In this document: positions 35,917-60,800 of the stretch, piece after piece
How the letters are laid out: every line of letters begins with the position of its first letter
Position numbering within the stretch: position 1 is the stretch's first letter
Assembly: GCA_026874595.1 (NCBI GenBank)
Contig: CM049313.1
Span: 39,398,659-39,462,658, forward strand
Direction of reading: 5' to 3'
From: Sipunculus nudus
Taxonomy: Eukaryota > Annelida > Sipuncula > Golfingiida > Sipunculidae
Length of the DNA stretch: 64,000 nt
Translations under genes and position numbers: made by a program
The notes under the pieces: model-generated
Seen by the model: the letters and a program-made list of their open reading frames with translations, nothing else
The model's database searches: none
Told to the model about the DNA's origin: nothing

Positions 35917-38429
35917 TAACATCCTGTGCAGCTGATTGTTTTCCATAGAATTAAAATAATCCATTACCACTTAAAACTACTTTAATGAATAGGATTTCCA
36001 TCCTTAAGAGATTATGGAAATGTTTGTGTTTTTTTTATATATATTTCAGACCACAGACCTGTGTGTGTGTGGGGGGGGGGGGGCTGGCAGGAGGGTTGAA
36101 TACACATTGTGTGTGCTGCTAGCTAGATAATTCAGCGAGGTTATGAAGATAAAAAATGCATTGATAAACTGTTGAATCAACATGAAGTTACAAAGCTTCC
36201 TTACATGTGGAAGAAAAATGTGATCATGGGGGGTTCAAAGGAGATTAAACTTTCCAGTTATTACAGAATAAAACCTGTGATTTTAATATAGTACCAGTGG
36301 CATTGTAAATAATAGGGTTTATTTACTTATTTTAATCATGTTTCTTTTTTTATTCTAAAATTTCATTTATATTTAATAGCACAGGCATATTTTGTTTAGT
36401 TTACTTCAAGATAATATGGCACAGCTGTGCATTAAACAAGTTTTTGGTTTCTTATTTGCCCGGTGAATACATTAATTAAACATTGCACATTTTATTTGTG
36501 TCTGTGACATCAAATTATTTAGACTATTATGTAAGCATTATTACGGTTAGAGTTGATTTGAAGTTCATTGTAAAAGTTGTGTAAAGTTACATAAATTCTG
36601 TAAAACTGTAGGTTTCCATTATCGAATATTAAAAAATATACATTTAAGTCTCAAAAGACCTATTAGTTAAGATGGAATAGTTAAGTGAAAAAGAATATAA
36701 AAATGTATTGTTGCAACTGATACAAAGGCAGCAAACAAAATATCCAAAGTATAATTAATTGTTGATATAGCAAAATTAAACATATATTGTTACAAATGAC
36801 CTGACTTTATATGTTTAAAAAAATATAGTATACAGTTATTATATGACAATTAAGTGTGGTTCAGAGTAGTTTGGTAGACACTATTTAAGGTTATCACAAT
36901 AGTGTACAACATATTATATTTTAAAATACTTGATCTATGGTTATATGTATTGTCTGAGCTTAAGTAAACATTGTCAGCTTTACATAAGGAATTGTTAAAC
37001 TGGTTTATTTTTAAATAGAGTTTTGTCAAACATGAAAATCAAATTACCCACATATAATATTTTTGTTCTGGGCAATATCAAGTTTAACACCTGATGTACA
37101 GAAATATTTCAGGTGATATGGTAAAATTTAGATGATGCCATTTTACTGTAATGATACTGTTTTTATAACATTTCACATGTTTACAGCCAACATCATGTGT
37201 TTCGTGTTTGTCACATGTTGGGGCATAAGATACAGGAAATAAAGTAATATATCATGTTCAGGAGTTATTTTAAAGAAAACTTGTATCTGTAATATTGTGT
37301 CATATGAGCTTACTGTAATATATGCACTGACTGCACAAGAATTCTTCTGTAGTAAATGACATTTAATGATATTATGAGAATTCTTGTCCTATGCAGTCAG
37401 GCTATATATACCATACAAACTGTATTGAACCATGCAGAGTGGTGTATCATTGCAATAGGTTACAGGTTATCAGCCTGGACAGAACACATACTAAACACTG
37501 TAAAAATAAATTTTTCATCATGTAGGGGGTAACCCACTGTATAAAAGTGTAGATGCTGTGTTTATGTCCATAGTATTTATGTCATTATCTCATTATTTGT
37601 ACAAGTAGGCTTGTGATAAGCCGGCGAGCTTCTGTAGGATTGCTCAGCAGTAGTAGTGCTTCATTCAGCCTGCCTGTCTGTGCCATAGCAATGTTTATTA
37701 TTGATTCACTGCATTTACAGAATAACAGCCAGAACCACAGTGCTCTGAGGTAGAGAGTAAGTTACCTTTCTGTGGTTTATAGAAATAAAGTTCAGTGTCG
37801 TTATAAGTCTTCTTGTGTTTTTCATCCCAGTTAATGTGATCAGATCATAGTGTCTATAAAAGAAGTAACAAGTCTTAGCTCAAATGTATTTCTTCGATAG
37901 ATATTTGTGTGTTCATTTACAATTCATCATGTAAGGACCAGAAACTTGAGTGTCCTGGTAATGCACGTCCTATTTCTCATTTTGACCAAGATTCCCTTTA
38001 AAAAAAGTTAAAAATTTCTTTAACTGAGATGTCTATCTTTTCATTTTGACCGTGATCCCCTCAGAGACTCAATCATTTCCTTAACTATTTCAGATGCCAT
38101 GATTAAACCCCATAATAAACCCTGCCTCTGGCTTTGGACCACATAAAAAAATTTAATTATCACTTCAATACCTAACACCTTGCCATCAGATATTAAGTGA
38201 TTCTTGGAGGTCCAAGATTTAAGCATCATTTTCTTCCCAAAGTCCCAACCGTTCACACATTTATAAATAATTCTTTTGATATCCAAAAATGGTTATGTTT
38301 GAAAAATTTAAAAAGAAACAAGCAAATTCAAGGAATTTATGTCCCCTGATAGCAACACCTGCTGGTAATTAGTGACACTAAATGTGCTTATTTATCATAT
38401 CAAAAATAAAAGATCCTATTGTGTTATTA

Positions 38430-39375
38430 TTTTGTGAGACAGACACTCCAAAATCAATTCCAACCAAGGTAAGAAAGAGATCAATCACTGACCCAAATTT
38501 GAATGAAATTGGATAATATTTAGGAAAGTTATCACACAGACAAGAAAACTGGACAGACAGAGTAACAGACATGTTGCAGACAGACACTCCAAGACCTATC
38601 CAAACCAAGTTAAGCGTGAGAGCAATAACTGACCCAAATTTGAATGAGATCTGAAAAAATTTAGGAAAGTTATCACCAAGAAATGAAAACCTTACTGGCA
38701 GAGTGACAGACAGACACTCCAAATTCCAACCAAGCTAAACATGAGAGCAATCAGTGACCCAAATTTGAATGAAATCAGGTAATATTTAGGAAAATTATTG
38801 CACGTAAACGAAAACAGTGACAGATGGACAGACAAAGTGATAGACAGACAGGGCAGACATTCCAAATTCAATCCCAACAAAGGTAAGCATGAGAGCAACC
38901 AGGGACCCAAATTTGAATGAAATATGATTATATTTAGAAAAGTTCTCAAACAAAGACAAAAATGGGATGGACAGACAGATGGACAGAGGGCAGACACTCT
39001 AAAACCAATCCCAAATTAAGGAAGCATGAGAGCAACCAGTGACCCACATTTGAATGAAATATGATAATATTAGGAAAGTTATGGCATAGAAAGGAAACCG
39101 GACAGACTGAGGGCAGACACTCCAAACCAATCCCAAATAAAGGTAAGCATGAGAGCAATCAGTGAACCAAATTTGAATGAAATCAGGTAATATTTAGGAA
39201 AATTATTGCACGTAAACAAAAACGCTGACAGATGGACAGACAAAGTGATAGACGGGGCAGACATTCCAAAATCAATCCCAACAAAGGTAAGCATGAGAGC
39301 AACCAGGGACCCAAATTTGAATGAAATATGATAATATTTAGGAAAGATATCACATGGAGACAGTCTAACCCTAAT
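38430..39375. repeat. Tandem repeat, about 122-148 bp units, seven copies
   Basis: The word aaatttgaatgaaat recurs near 38494, 38636, 38761, 38909, 39047, 39169 and 39313. Each unit also has gacagacactcca, aggtaagcatgagagcaa and a tatttaggaaa block. The - strand translates to repeated Phe/Leu/Ser-rich peptides in shifting frames, so I do not call a gene. Confidence 0.85.
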
Positions 39376-40502
39376 CAATGTCCCCTATTCCAGAAAGCGG
39401 GGGACAAAAAAAGTCCCACAATGGAACTCGACTGAAATTGGTGTAAGGATATGTTTATGAGCTTTATCAAAATATGGGTCCTGTGATCAGTTTGAAGCCA
39501 ACATGTCTACTGGAGTTATCATCCATAAACTAATTTGTGAATGGATGAACCCCAAAATCAAAAGGAAACTTCCCGATTGGTCTGTGCGCCACATGTGGAA
39601 GACTGAAGGATTGTGATGAAAGGTTTTAGTGCATCCACAATCTTTCTACAGTAGTGCGTCCTGTGACTTTGACCTTTAATATCATGACCCCAAAAGCAAA
39701 AGGGTTCTTACATTACTGGTGGGTCATATATAAGTCAAGTTTGAAATTGATATGACAATCCAAACTAATTATCAACGGGAAACAAATTTGACTGACATAC
39801 AGAAAGAAGGATGGACATTGTGATTAATATGGGGCACCTGCTTAGGGCCCTAATGAACACACAAGGTTTTAGGACATGGATGAAACCACAGTTGCCAATT
39901 TAACAGTATCAACATACTTGACCTCACCACCCGAGCCCTTATGCCCCAACCTTTTGATCTAATTATTATAATGAGCCCCCAAAACGCTCCTACACAGGTC
40001 TTCCTTATAACAGCTTTTTTCAGGACAATAATGACGTCACAAGGTTGATGATGTAGACGTCACAGTGACTGATGTTATCATACGGAATTACTGCACTGAT
40101 GAATATATCATACTGATTGTGAGCCATCTTGCAATATTTTGGATTATTTGTCTCATACAAATTAAGTGCCATGCAGGCAAGACATTATTATTCACACAGT
40201 AGTCAAAGGAATGGCTCCTGCACCCTTTGGCCTAGAACTTTTTATACTGTCTCCTTTGTTTAAAAATATATCCTGGAAAACATGCCTACATGGGTACTGG
40301 TACAGACTACATGTGTTCTGTTTGGGAGAGGTCTCCCAAATTAAGAACATTTTATTATAGTCTGGTGATACGGTTTACAGTAATATTGGTGACCTGATTG
40401 GCTGCATAGAACAGTAATACTCATGATTATTCATAAAATTAATATGCTGTTAAGGTCATGTAAAGTACATGGTAAGGTGAATTTGGGAGTCTCAAAATAA
40501 AG

Positions 40503-43500
40503 AAAACAAGGGACCCATGGGTCACGGCGCTCAGCTGATCGTGATTGGACTATAAATGTTTCTCCACTGTGATACTATATCGAGTCGATAAAGCTTATGA
40601 AAGCATGTACATGCTGGGCTATTATAAAGGAATGTAATGTAATATGTGAGTAAATGATAAATGAAATTACCTGACTGATGGATTAATAGAGTCAAATAAA
40701 GTGGTTTATTTTTTATTTATTTAGGAGGGGTTGAAAATTGTGATATATTTGAGCAAATATGAATGCAATGACAGCAGTAATAAGCAGTAGTAGAATAATG
40801 ATAAGGCTATTTGTTGAAGGATCTAAAGTGTATGGTAGTCTGCAAGCGTTCAATTTGACAGATATGATGTTATGATTAACTATGCTGATGAAGTGATTTA
40901 TGAATATGTGACTGTATGACACAATATCTCTTTAGTCTTGACAAGGTACATTATTGTGATGCCCACTATGTCTACATATTACACAATATTGACATAATTT
41001 CTGGCATGTACAAAGGTACCTATGGACAAATAGTTATACAAAATATTAAAGTATGAATATATCTGACTCATCTTGTTCTTGCTTACTGAGGCTGACTTTG
41101 GGATGGGGTTCGGAGAAGGGAAAAGTGAGGGCAGCACGAAGGTGGATGTAGAAATATTCTATTGTAATGTTTTTCATTTATATAAGAATATGAAAAGCTA
41201 AGAGGAAAGTGGCCCCTCCTACTTGGTTATAGTAAAGTTCTAAATAAATGATTGCAAACTAATACTCTGACAAGACTGTCATGAAGAAAAACAGTAAAAG
41301 TTTTGAGATACTGTGTTGCATACGAAAATTTACAGATGGACAGGCAAGTGGACAGAATGAACCAATACCTTTATTTCACTTTCAAGAGAATAATGCATTT
41401 AAGTTTATATTTAATCCTATTTTTTTAAGCAGATCCACTTTTTCCATTAAGAAGTTTTTATCTGAATCATTTTTTTATTTACAGGTTTATAAATTTTTAA
41501 TTAAAAAACCTGAAAATGGAAGTTAAAATATTAGAATTGTTGCAAAAGTTGCAATCATTATATATAAAGAGTAAAAAACATTGGGTCATATTATGCATAC
41601 ACATATATTTTATTATTTTTAAATCATAAATGTTTAAACTGATTTTAAAAGAAAATAATGCCACAACATGGCATCTTCAAGAATATTCCTTGAATCACTA
41701 TTAAAAAGTTTTGCACATTGGAGTTTTCAGGACATGCTTAATTTTATTCACCAAAATAAAATAAAAGTAAATTTGATAAAATAAAACATCTTTTCAAATA
41801 AAGTATACACACTGTTGGTTGAATGAGGGACAAACAATATCATTGTGCTAATTACTATCCCAGATTTAATTAATTACTGGAATTAATAGTCAATTTCACA
41901 CCTGGTGAAGTTTTTACTCTTCTGAAGTAAGGAATTACTTATCTCATGAACATCCACACTTTCACAGCAATACACCATTTTGTGGACACAATTAAATGTA
42001 CACTTTAATCATTGTAACCCTGGTGGTTCAATACAAAATCTAAAATGTAGCATGTCCAAGAATAAAATAAAATACAGAAAAATTATAACATTCATCTAGT
42101 TTATGCACCAGCCGGGGAGGGGGGGGGGGGGGTGAGTGCAGGGCAGAGGGGAAGCCTGCTAGTAGTGGCCAAGCTGGGCCAAGGTAAGCTGCCTGGGGTG
42201 GGTTACATAATGCAAGTGAAGGCTGTACTACTAGGTGGGCTAGATGTAAACAACACTTGACATGGTGTATGAAAACATGAATAAAAGCTATTCATTCCAA
42301 TCAATTTCTTTTGAAAGTTCAGATTTTAAAAGATTAAATCCTTATGCATATATGCTGGGAAAATTAAATCAACAGTGCCAAAGTTGGACAAAATTTAAGG
42401 TATTGATTTTTTATTTATGCTAATAACTTGAAAAATTTGCAAAATTAAGATCTAATTTTGGGTAAACAATTGAATCTTGATTAAATAAAGTTTATTCCTG
42501 GAAAAAAGTCTCTAGGTTCAGCAATTTTTATGTTAGGTGAGTAAATATATTTCCTGATTTTTTTAAAAATTGCATTATGTTTTGGCCCGTAACTTCAAAA
42601 TAATACCCAATACTGACCTAATTTTTGGTATGTTCATAGAAAATGTATAAAAGAATGTGAATACTAAATACGATCAAAAACAGATCAGTGGTTTTGATAT
42701 TAGGCAGCCTTGAAGTGTAACAATGGCTTTTTTTATGGAAAATGGAGTTTTTTTTCCTTAATATCTCGAAGGAACAAAGTCCTAATGACCCAATTTTCGG
42801 TATGGTAGGAGATTTTGGGGACATCTAAAATTATGTCAACAGCCTGGGGGGCATAGAGATGTGCACTGACCTACAGTCATCAAAGTGGACTGCTTGACAA
42901 TGTAAGGGAATACAACAAAAGCCTCCAAAAAAATTCAATAACTAGCCTAATTTTGCAGCTTTTATTTTCAAATTTCAGATTTTAACAGATTAAATCCTTA
43001 TGTATACATGGTGTGAAAATTAAATCCACAGTACTTACAGGAAAAAAACGTGCCATGGCCAAAATTTAAGCTACCAATTTTATATTTTTGCCAATATTTA
43101 AAAAAATTTAACAAATTTTGATCTAATTTTTGGTATACAATTAAATTTTGATTAATTAAAGTTGTATTACTGGAAAAAAGTCCCTACCTTTAACACTTTT
43201 GGTCTTAAGTGACCAAATATCTTCCTGATTTTTTTACAAAATCCATTATGTTTGGGCCCATAACTTTTTTAAATTATATAATACTGACTTAATATCTGGC
43301 ATGTACATAGGAACTATATAGAGGAATATTTATGGTAAATATGAAGAAAACCAGATGAGTGGTTTTGATATTAGGCAGTCCTGAAGTGTGAAAATAGATT
43401 TCTAATAAAAATTGAGGTTTTTCCTTAATATCTCAAAGGAACGAAGTCCTATTGACCCAATTTTTTGGCATGGTAGGAGATTATGGGGACATCTAACTGA

Positions 43501-43640
43501 ATGCCAAAATTCAGATTCGTAGGTCCAACGGTGTCGAAACGTGCCAGTCTTACGGACGGACATCCAGACGGACAGACGGACGGACAATGGACCATGACTA
43601 TAGCTCAGATGACTTATAGTCAGCTGAGCTAAAAATGCAT
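40503..43640 (-). mobile_element. 3.1-kb interspersed element, copy B (inverted)
   Basis: Reverse-orientation counterpart of 21572-24665. Its GACCCATGGGTC palindrome is at 40512-40523 and its 29-base hairpin at 43602-43630, followed by aaaaatgcat as in copy A. Shared blocks in mirrored order include the poly(G)-adjacent segment near 42119, the ttaaatcctta-type repeats and the CCGT/ACGG-rich end. An extra block at about 41100-41530 relates to the short copy at 45532-46290. No protein was recognised. Confidence 0.78.
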
Positions 43641-43799
43641 AAAAAAAAAGAAAAATACAGATGGTGCCACTATTCTTCAGGGACTTAAGAAATCAATCAA
43701 AATCAATAAACACTGGGTTTCAGGACACTGGATGAAACCACAGCTGAGAAACTAACATAACTGCTGTCATTTGATGGTCTCAAAAACAGAAAATAAAAT

Positions 43800-44155
43800 T
43801 GTAAAAATTAGAAAAAAAATACAGGTGGTCCCACCAGTTTTTAGGAACTAACAAAACTAGTCATGGTCAATATTTCAGGCAAGATTAATGGCAATCCATG
43901 CATCAAGATACTGGAGGTTTTGTATCAAATTTTTAATTACTTATGGGGGTACTTACAAGCCCAATAGTTTTGGAGGAAATAGGTCGCAGTGACATTATTT
44001 CAGGTTTCCAAGGAGATTTTTTTTTAACCTTCCTGGATATTCAGTTACAAGTTTCTAGGGTTAGCAATTACAATTTGTGCCCTGCTAACAGACGGACCAC
44101 AGACAAAGCACCATTACTATGCTCCAGTTGACTTTTAGTCAGCTGAGCTAAAATT
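43800..44155 (-). mobile_element. Fragment of the same element family
   Basis: Ends with a degenerate hairpin (ctccagttgacttttagtca then gctgagct) after a gacggaccacagacaaagc stretch. The upstream text caggtttccaaggagatttt resembles 46110-46140 and 50210-50230. The other terminus is missing. Confidence 0.6.
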
Positions 44156-45132
44156 TTTTTGATTTCCTATTTTTACAATCATTTCACCGATACTGTATTG
44201 ACTATTGAAAGAAGTAAAAATAGATTAAGTATTTTGTCCTGTATTTTTTTTACTTTGAAAGTCATTTTGTCTTTTCACTTTCAAATCGGTTTTTAATTTA
44301 AAGTTTGAGGCCCTCATGGTATTGCATAGATAAACTTAGTACAGGGCTCACATTATATGAATGGTTGTCTCAAATAAAATCCAGTCTTAAACCCATTGCT
44401 AAAATCCTTTTAAAAGAAATGTAATACATGTACAGTGATGGCAACTTTTCCAAATATCAAGATATCTTAATCATATTGTATAAAATTTCCCATTTAAATT
44501 CTTTCCAATAAACTAGTCGTCTCATGCTGTACCGTTATGTTCTAAAGTATCATTTTTAAAGGAAAATGACATGGGACACATTGTAGGAAACCGGTAAGAC
44601 GATCTCTAGTAACAGAATATACCAACAAGATTTAAATGTAGTAGTATGTATTTATTAGCCAGTGCTACATGGTTTATGTATTGTGAATACTGGTACATAC
44701 ATTTTCAAGAATAATAAGCTGACCAACCCCTCTTCACCAAACTGGAGCAAGCTCCTGTAAAAAATTATGTGAAGTTCCAGAATTTACCATTTTGGACAGA
44801 AAAGCATCACAGTATCAACAACAGTGAATGACAACCTCTTATAGAAGCATCATCTACCTTATTCACAACTTCACAGGAGTTACCTGTAAATATTTCTGGA
44901 GATATCTACTGGTGTATTTTACATTACAAGGCATGGTCCTGCCCAAGTCTCTACAGAAAACAAAGTATAGCCTGATTCACAGTTACAGCATAGTGTCCTT
45001 TTACTTTGAATGGATTGACCAGTATACAGACCCTCCATAGTTAAGATGACCAAGATATTCAGTGTAACTATAGGGTAGGACTGTGTTTGCTTGTCTTACA
45101 GTATCTCGTTAACGTCTGTCATTCTGTTTGAT

Positions 45133-56398
<11,266 letters not shown>

Positions 56399-57462
56399 GT
56401 TGTATGTTAAGCTGGTTACCGGTCACAATTGTCAGTTCCGTAGATTGACAGGGCGCGTCTCTCCTACCCATGTAAATGACTTTTTCATTCCATTATTACA
56501 TTCGCCATTCCTTTTATTCCACCTTTCATGAACGACGAAAAATCTTTTATTTTAATATTTTCACCTAAAATGAAAAATAAAATTAAATATTTAACATTTT
56601 AAGGGCTGAATGGAAATAATTCACTAATTCGTTGAAAGTTTCTTCTTTATAAAGCTTACATTTCACGAACGTTTGTGAATCACTTGAACATTCATTTCAC
56701 ATGGCTGTTTATCAACAAGTTCCGGATGGTCCAGCTGTCGTCTGGCGGGAGAGCACGTGCAAGTTACGGATCGAATTTCTTATTGAAAGAGCAAGCTTGA
56801 TGTTGATCCAGCCTTACAATATCGACAGTTACTGACCTGTTACCTTGTAGGTTGGATGAGAGCACCGGCTGTTGTTCTCGCAAATTTTGACCGCACATCA
56901 AGGATGATGTCTCCCATTCCCAGTTTGGAGTAGTACAGCGTCTGTGTGTTATTTTTTTGTAAGATTTGCTCAATTGACGTCATGCATTATTTCGCCGTGA
57001 AAATGATGGAGTCTGTGAAGTAACGCAATAACGAGGATATGATTTTCTGTTTGAAAGGAACACTGGATAAAAAGATATGATAATACTTGAATCTTTGCTG
57101 TATTTCATTGACATTGGATATTGGATTATACAAGCCTTATAACAATCCATATTTTTAAGCAGTTCTTCTAGGAAACCCAACTGTGTGCATATTGTTGGGC
57201 TTGAATCATATTGATAATGTTATTATTATTATTTGTTATCAGTCTGATTAGCTGATCAGACCTATATGGAGAATAAGACAATTTTATTGGAAACATTGTC
57301 TTTATTATGAAAAAAGACAAAGCATGAAATCAAAGCAGATTAAAGAGCAAACTAATATTTATAGTTGATGCATTTGGAGCTAAATATTCACTGCATTTGG
57401 ACATTTTGTTTTTGAGAATAACACTTTTAAGGTGTCATATCTGGTGAATGTAAATTATCACA
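56399..57462. promoter_or_regulatory. Divergent promoter region, PSMA4 / laminin-like gene
   Basis: 1064 bases between two opposite start codons. It holds PSMA4 5' UTR and promoter and the laminin-like 5' UTR. Candidate sites seen: TGACAGGGC at 56446-56454 fits the TGACnnnGC core bound by CNC-bZIP factors, which drive proteasome genes in flies and mammals. An E-box CACGTG lies at 56754-56759, and an ETS-like core (CCGGAA on -) near 56720. No TATA box was assigned. Function is inferred from motif and position only. Confidence 0.55.
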
Positions 57463-57873
57463 ATGAAGCCACAGATCAAAATGTTGAAGACTTTGCATCA
57501 GGCATTCTCCTATTTTGTTGAGCATTGCAGCTTGTGTTCAGTCATGTTTTGCGTGTACGTGTATTTGCTGGTGTTCTTGTCACCAGGAACATCAGGTGCT
57601 CCAGTAAATGTTGCAATGAACAAACCTATAACAGCCAACATCACATGTGGGATGTTCGGCCGGGAGCTGTACTATCCCCACACACAGATTCCATGGCAGG
57701 CTTCGCAGAGAATTGACTTTGAGTGCTCTAACACGAGTGTCCATCCCCCAGGAGCGATGGTGGATGGCGATTCTGACACCTGGTGGCAAAGCACATCGAG
57801 GTTCAGGATGATCCAGAGTGGCTTTGGATGGCAGGGAAATCCAGAGGTTGTGATAGAATTGGATTTAACTCAG
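57463..57873 (+). CDS. Laminin-like exon 1: signal peptide and LN domain start
   Basis: ATG at 57463 (alternative 57481), 137 codons, donor CAG|GTGAAT, phase 0. A hydrophobic stretch is followed by SGAPVNVAMNKPITANITCG. WWQS at about residues 108-111 is the LN hallmark. Ends IELDLTQ. Confidence 0.92.
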
Positions 57874-60800
57874 GTGAATTGTGTGTGCAGCATTCATGCA
57901 CATTTTATACGTTTTTGGATAGCTGCAGTGAAATCATCATAAGCCCCAGGACTGTGTGTACAAAAGTTGAATTGATATATTTGTCAAAGTTTCTTACAGA
58001 TTATGTCACAGGATGGAGAGGAGTAACATTTCTGGCAATTCCTACCCACAAATCCCATGTAAATAGGCTGATATATTTGTACTGTTTCCATGTCATCACT
58101 AACTATATAGAGGGAATCTTTATGATCCTTATTCAGCCACAACAAGGAATTTGAAGATTCTTTAATACTTCATTAATTTACCAAAATATTGGTCTCAACT
58201 CCAGAAAGGAAGAAAATTTTGTTTAAAGATACTGGTAATTGCTGAAAATAAACCTTTACCTGTGCAACACACAGTTATAAATATGTTAATATGAGACTTG
58301 GTTTGACTAGTATTTTATTATCATTCAGTGACAAAAATGCATTCATACTTTAAAGTATGTGTATGGTACTTATATTTACAACCTGGTTTTCCTTTGAAGG
58401 CTTTTGAGGTTGAGCACATCACTCTACAGATGGGGGACTCAAAGCGCCCTGGACGTCTGGAGTTGGAGAAGTCCTTGGACGGGACTTCATACAGACCATG
58501 GGTGTACATGGTCTCAGAGGAGGGAGACTGTTCCAACATCTACAACACATTCCTTATGAACCAGCCACGGTCCCTTATGTCTGTGGTCTGTGTGGCTTAT
58601 CAGACAAGCCCACTGCCTAAATATGAAAATGTAAGTTACTCTTTAAAAATACAATATATTTGCATAGTTAATTTGTAGTGAACTGTTTGTCTGTAGCAAT
58701 AAGCTTTAACCCATCATTTCTAAGAGTGAGTTAAAAAATATGGTAGGCTCTGTAAATATTATGAATATAAATTTCTAATTTGACCTCCATTTAGGTCTTG
58801 GATCTCTGAAACACAAAATTCTGTCAAAGTGACTTGTTCCCAGAAAATGGAGATCAATATAGAGGTTAGATTATTGAAATCTGACTTTTATTTATTGGAG
58901 TTGAAGGTTGTTTAACAAATGGTTTCCTTTTAGTCGTGAAATTGAACAAAATATATGCCGTGTCCAGGTCCCACATATGTACATCTATTATTCGGTATAC
59001 CTGAGAGACATGAAGAAATTTTGGTAAACCCAACCAGTTCAATTTCCTTCTTCTAGCTTTATGAAATTTTATTTTAAGATATGTATGATTTATATACAGT
59101 TAAGCACCATTGTAATACTTATTAAAAGTATTATCATGTGAACTAAACAGGCTTGTTTCAAACCACAATTTAAGGGTCTTTGTCCCTTTAACTTTGCCAG
59201 TGATAGAGAAATACTATATTTTCAAATCAGTAATTCATTATACTTAGTAACTAATAGAAAAGCCCTCCATCCTCTTACTGGTGCTGCCTGGTGGTGATGA
59301 ATGATACTGACTGTTTGGGTCCATTATTTTGAAAAGAAAAATCATATTGTGTTATTTAAATAATGAATGTAAACTTTGTGCGGTAAAAAATTCTGTTCAT
59401 GTTATACATTCAACATGGGTCTGAGTGGAATATGTTCATTATCGACAGACATTCTTTAATGTGAATGCACTTCATAACTGGAATACTCTCTCTGCAAGCA
59501 ATAATGTGTTACTACATTGTCATCATGACATTCATAGTGACTTGTTCCAAGAAAACAGAGATTAATATAAAGGTTAGAATATTGGGTCTGAGTGGACATT
59601 GTTCATTACGACATTGCAATACATCACTGTTTTTATTTGTTGCAGATCACTTTTGACTTCACTGCGGTGCCAAACTTTCTAGCAGTAAGTATTTTCTTGC
59701 TTTGATTTAGTCTTAATGTGACAACATCACATGAATTGAAAACAAAAATACTTGGTCATGATAAAGTATATATCTTGTGTACAGTTATAATTATAATCGT
59801 TTTTTTTTCGAGTCATTTTGTGTTAGGTTTTACCTCCCTTTATTTAAGGGCGAAGGATAGATCAGTTGAAACAGCTATTATTAACATCAGGGTCAGTAGG
59901 ACCAGATAATTTCTTCAAACAAATGACTTTATACCTACTCACTTGTTGCAGTGCTGTGCTGTATGAAAATGTCATCCATCTCTAATGGGTATCCTGTTGG
60001 ATTCAGACTGCTCTAATGTAATTTGTGAATACACCAAACATATTATGTAATGCTCAGTTTGGCAGCTGTTTTGTGAAAATTTGCCTGCCAGCATGATACT
60101 TTGACCCTGGTAATAGATATGCAGTATTGTATCTTAAGATGTTTAAATTGTCAATGCAATTTAACTGTTGGAAATAAATACTTGTATGATTTATTTTTCC
60201 TGTGTAAAGAATAATAAAAATATTTTCTTTCCAAGAATACAGACATGTCCAGTGATACTAAAGAGATAGCTAATGCTCTGTTCTTATAATCTCTGAGTTA
60301 CATTTTAACAGTATTAAAATTACAATTTTCAGTACAGTCTGTTTGCCTGATAATCAGATCTGATAGGTATATTACTTTCATAAAATCAAAGCTTTGTTAA
60401 TTTTGTGGAAAAGTGTTTTTGAAGTTAATTTAATTATTTTTTTTTTAATGTGAATGTATTTATTTATATAGCGCTAAATCTCAACACATGATAGTCTTCA
60501 TTTGCAATTCACAGTTAAAAGCTGAAAACACAATGGATGTATAGCACAAGTGGTGATGCTGTTTTTGAATTCTACATTAGGTGTGACTTTTTAAGTACAT
60601 GTATTAGGAATACAATCTGTGGGTACCATATCAGTCAATCAGTGTGATGCTAAATGTGTAATAGTCGTCATCACCTTTGTACTTTTAAATGTAAATAAAA
60701 GAATACAATGTATGTATTTTTCTTTTCCAAGTTTTCTTATTTTTTGAGATTATCATGAAGTCACATTAGCCAATGGATAAAAATTAAAATTGTCAACTGA

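Larger units (their letters stand above)
34713..45132. other. 3' flanks and convergent intergenic region
   Basis: About 10.4 kb between the stop codons of the ADAMTS-like gene (+) and PSMA4 (-). A possible poly(A) signal AATAAA for the first gene is at 35532-35537. One for PSMA4 on the - strand is at 44651-44656 (tttatt on +), about 480 bases past its stop. Both are guesses from the motif. Repeats fill much of 38430-44155; 35540-38430 is plain AT-rich sequence apart from G tracts. Confidence 0.65.

Noticed and set aside
38378-39378. Family of hydrophobic proteins on the - strand (KYYLISFKFGS-type)
   Set aside because: Produced by a tandem DNA repeat with shifting frames and no starts or splice sites that make sense.
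40503-43640. Autonomous transposon with coding capacity
   Set aside because: No frame with transposase, helicase or reverse transcriptase features in either copy.
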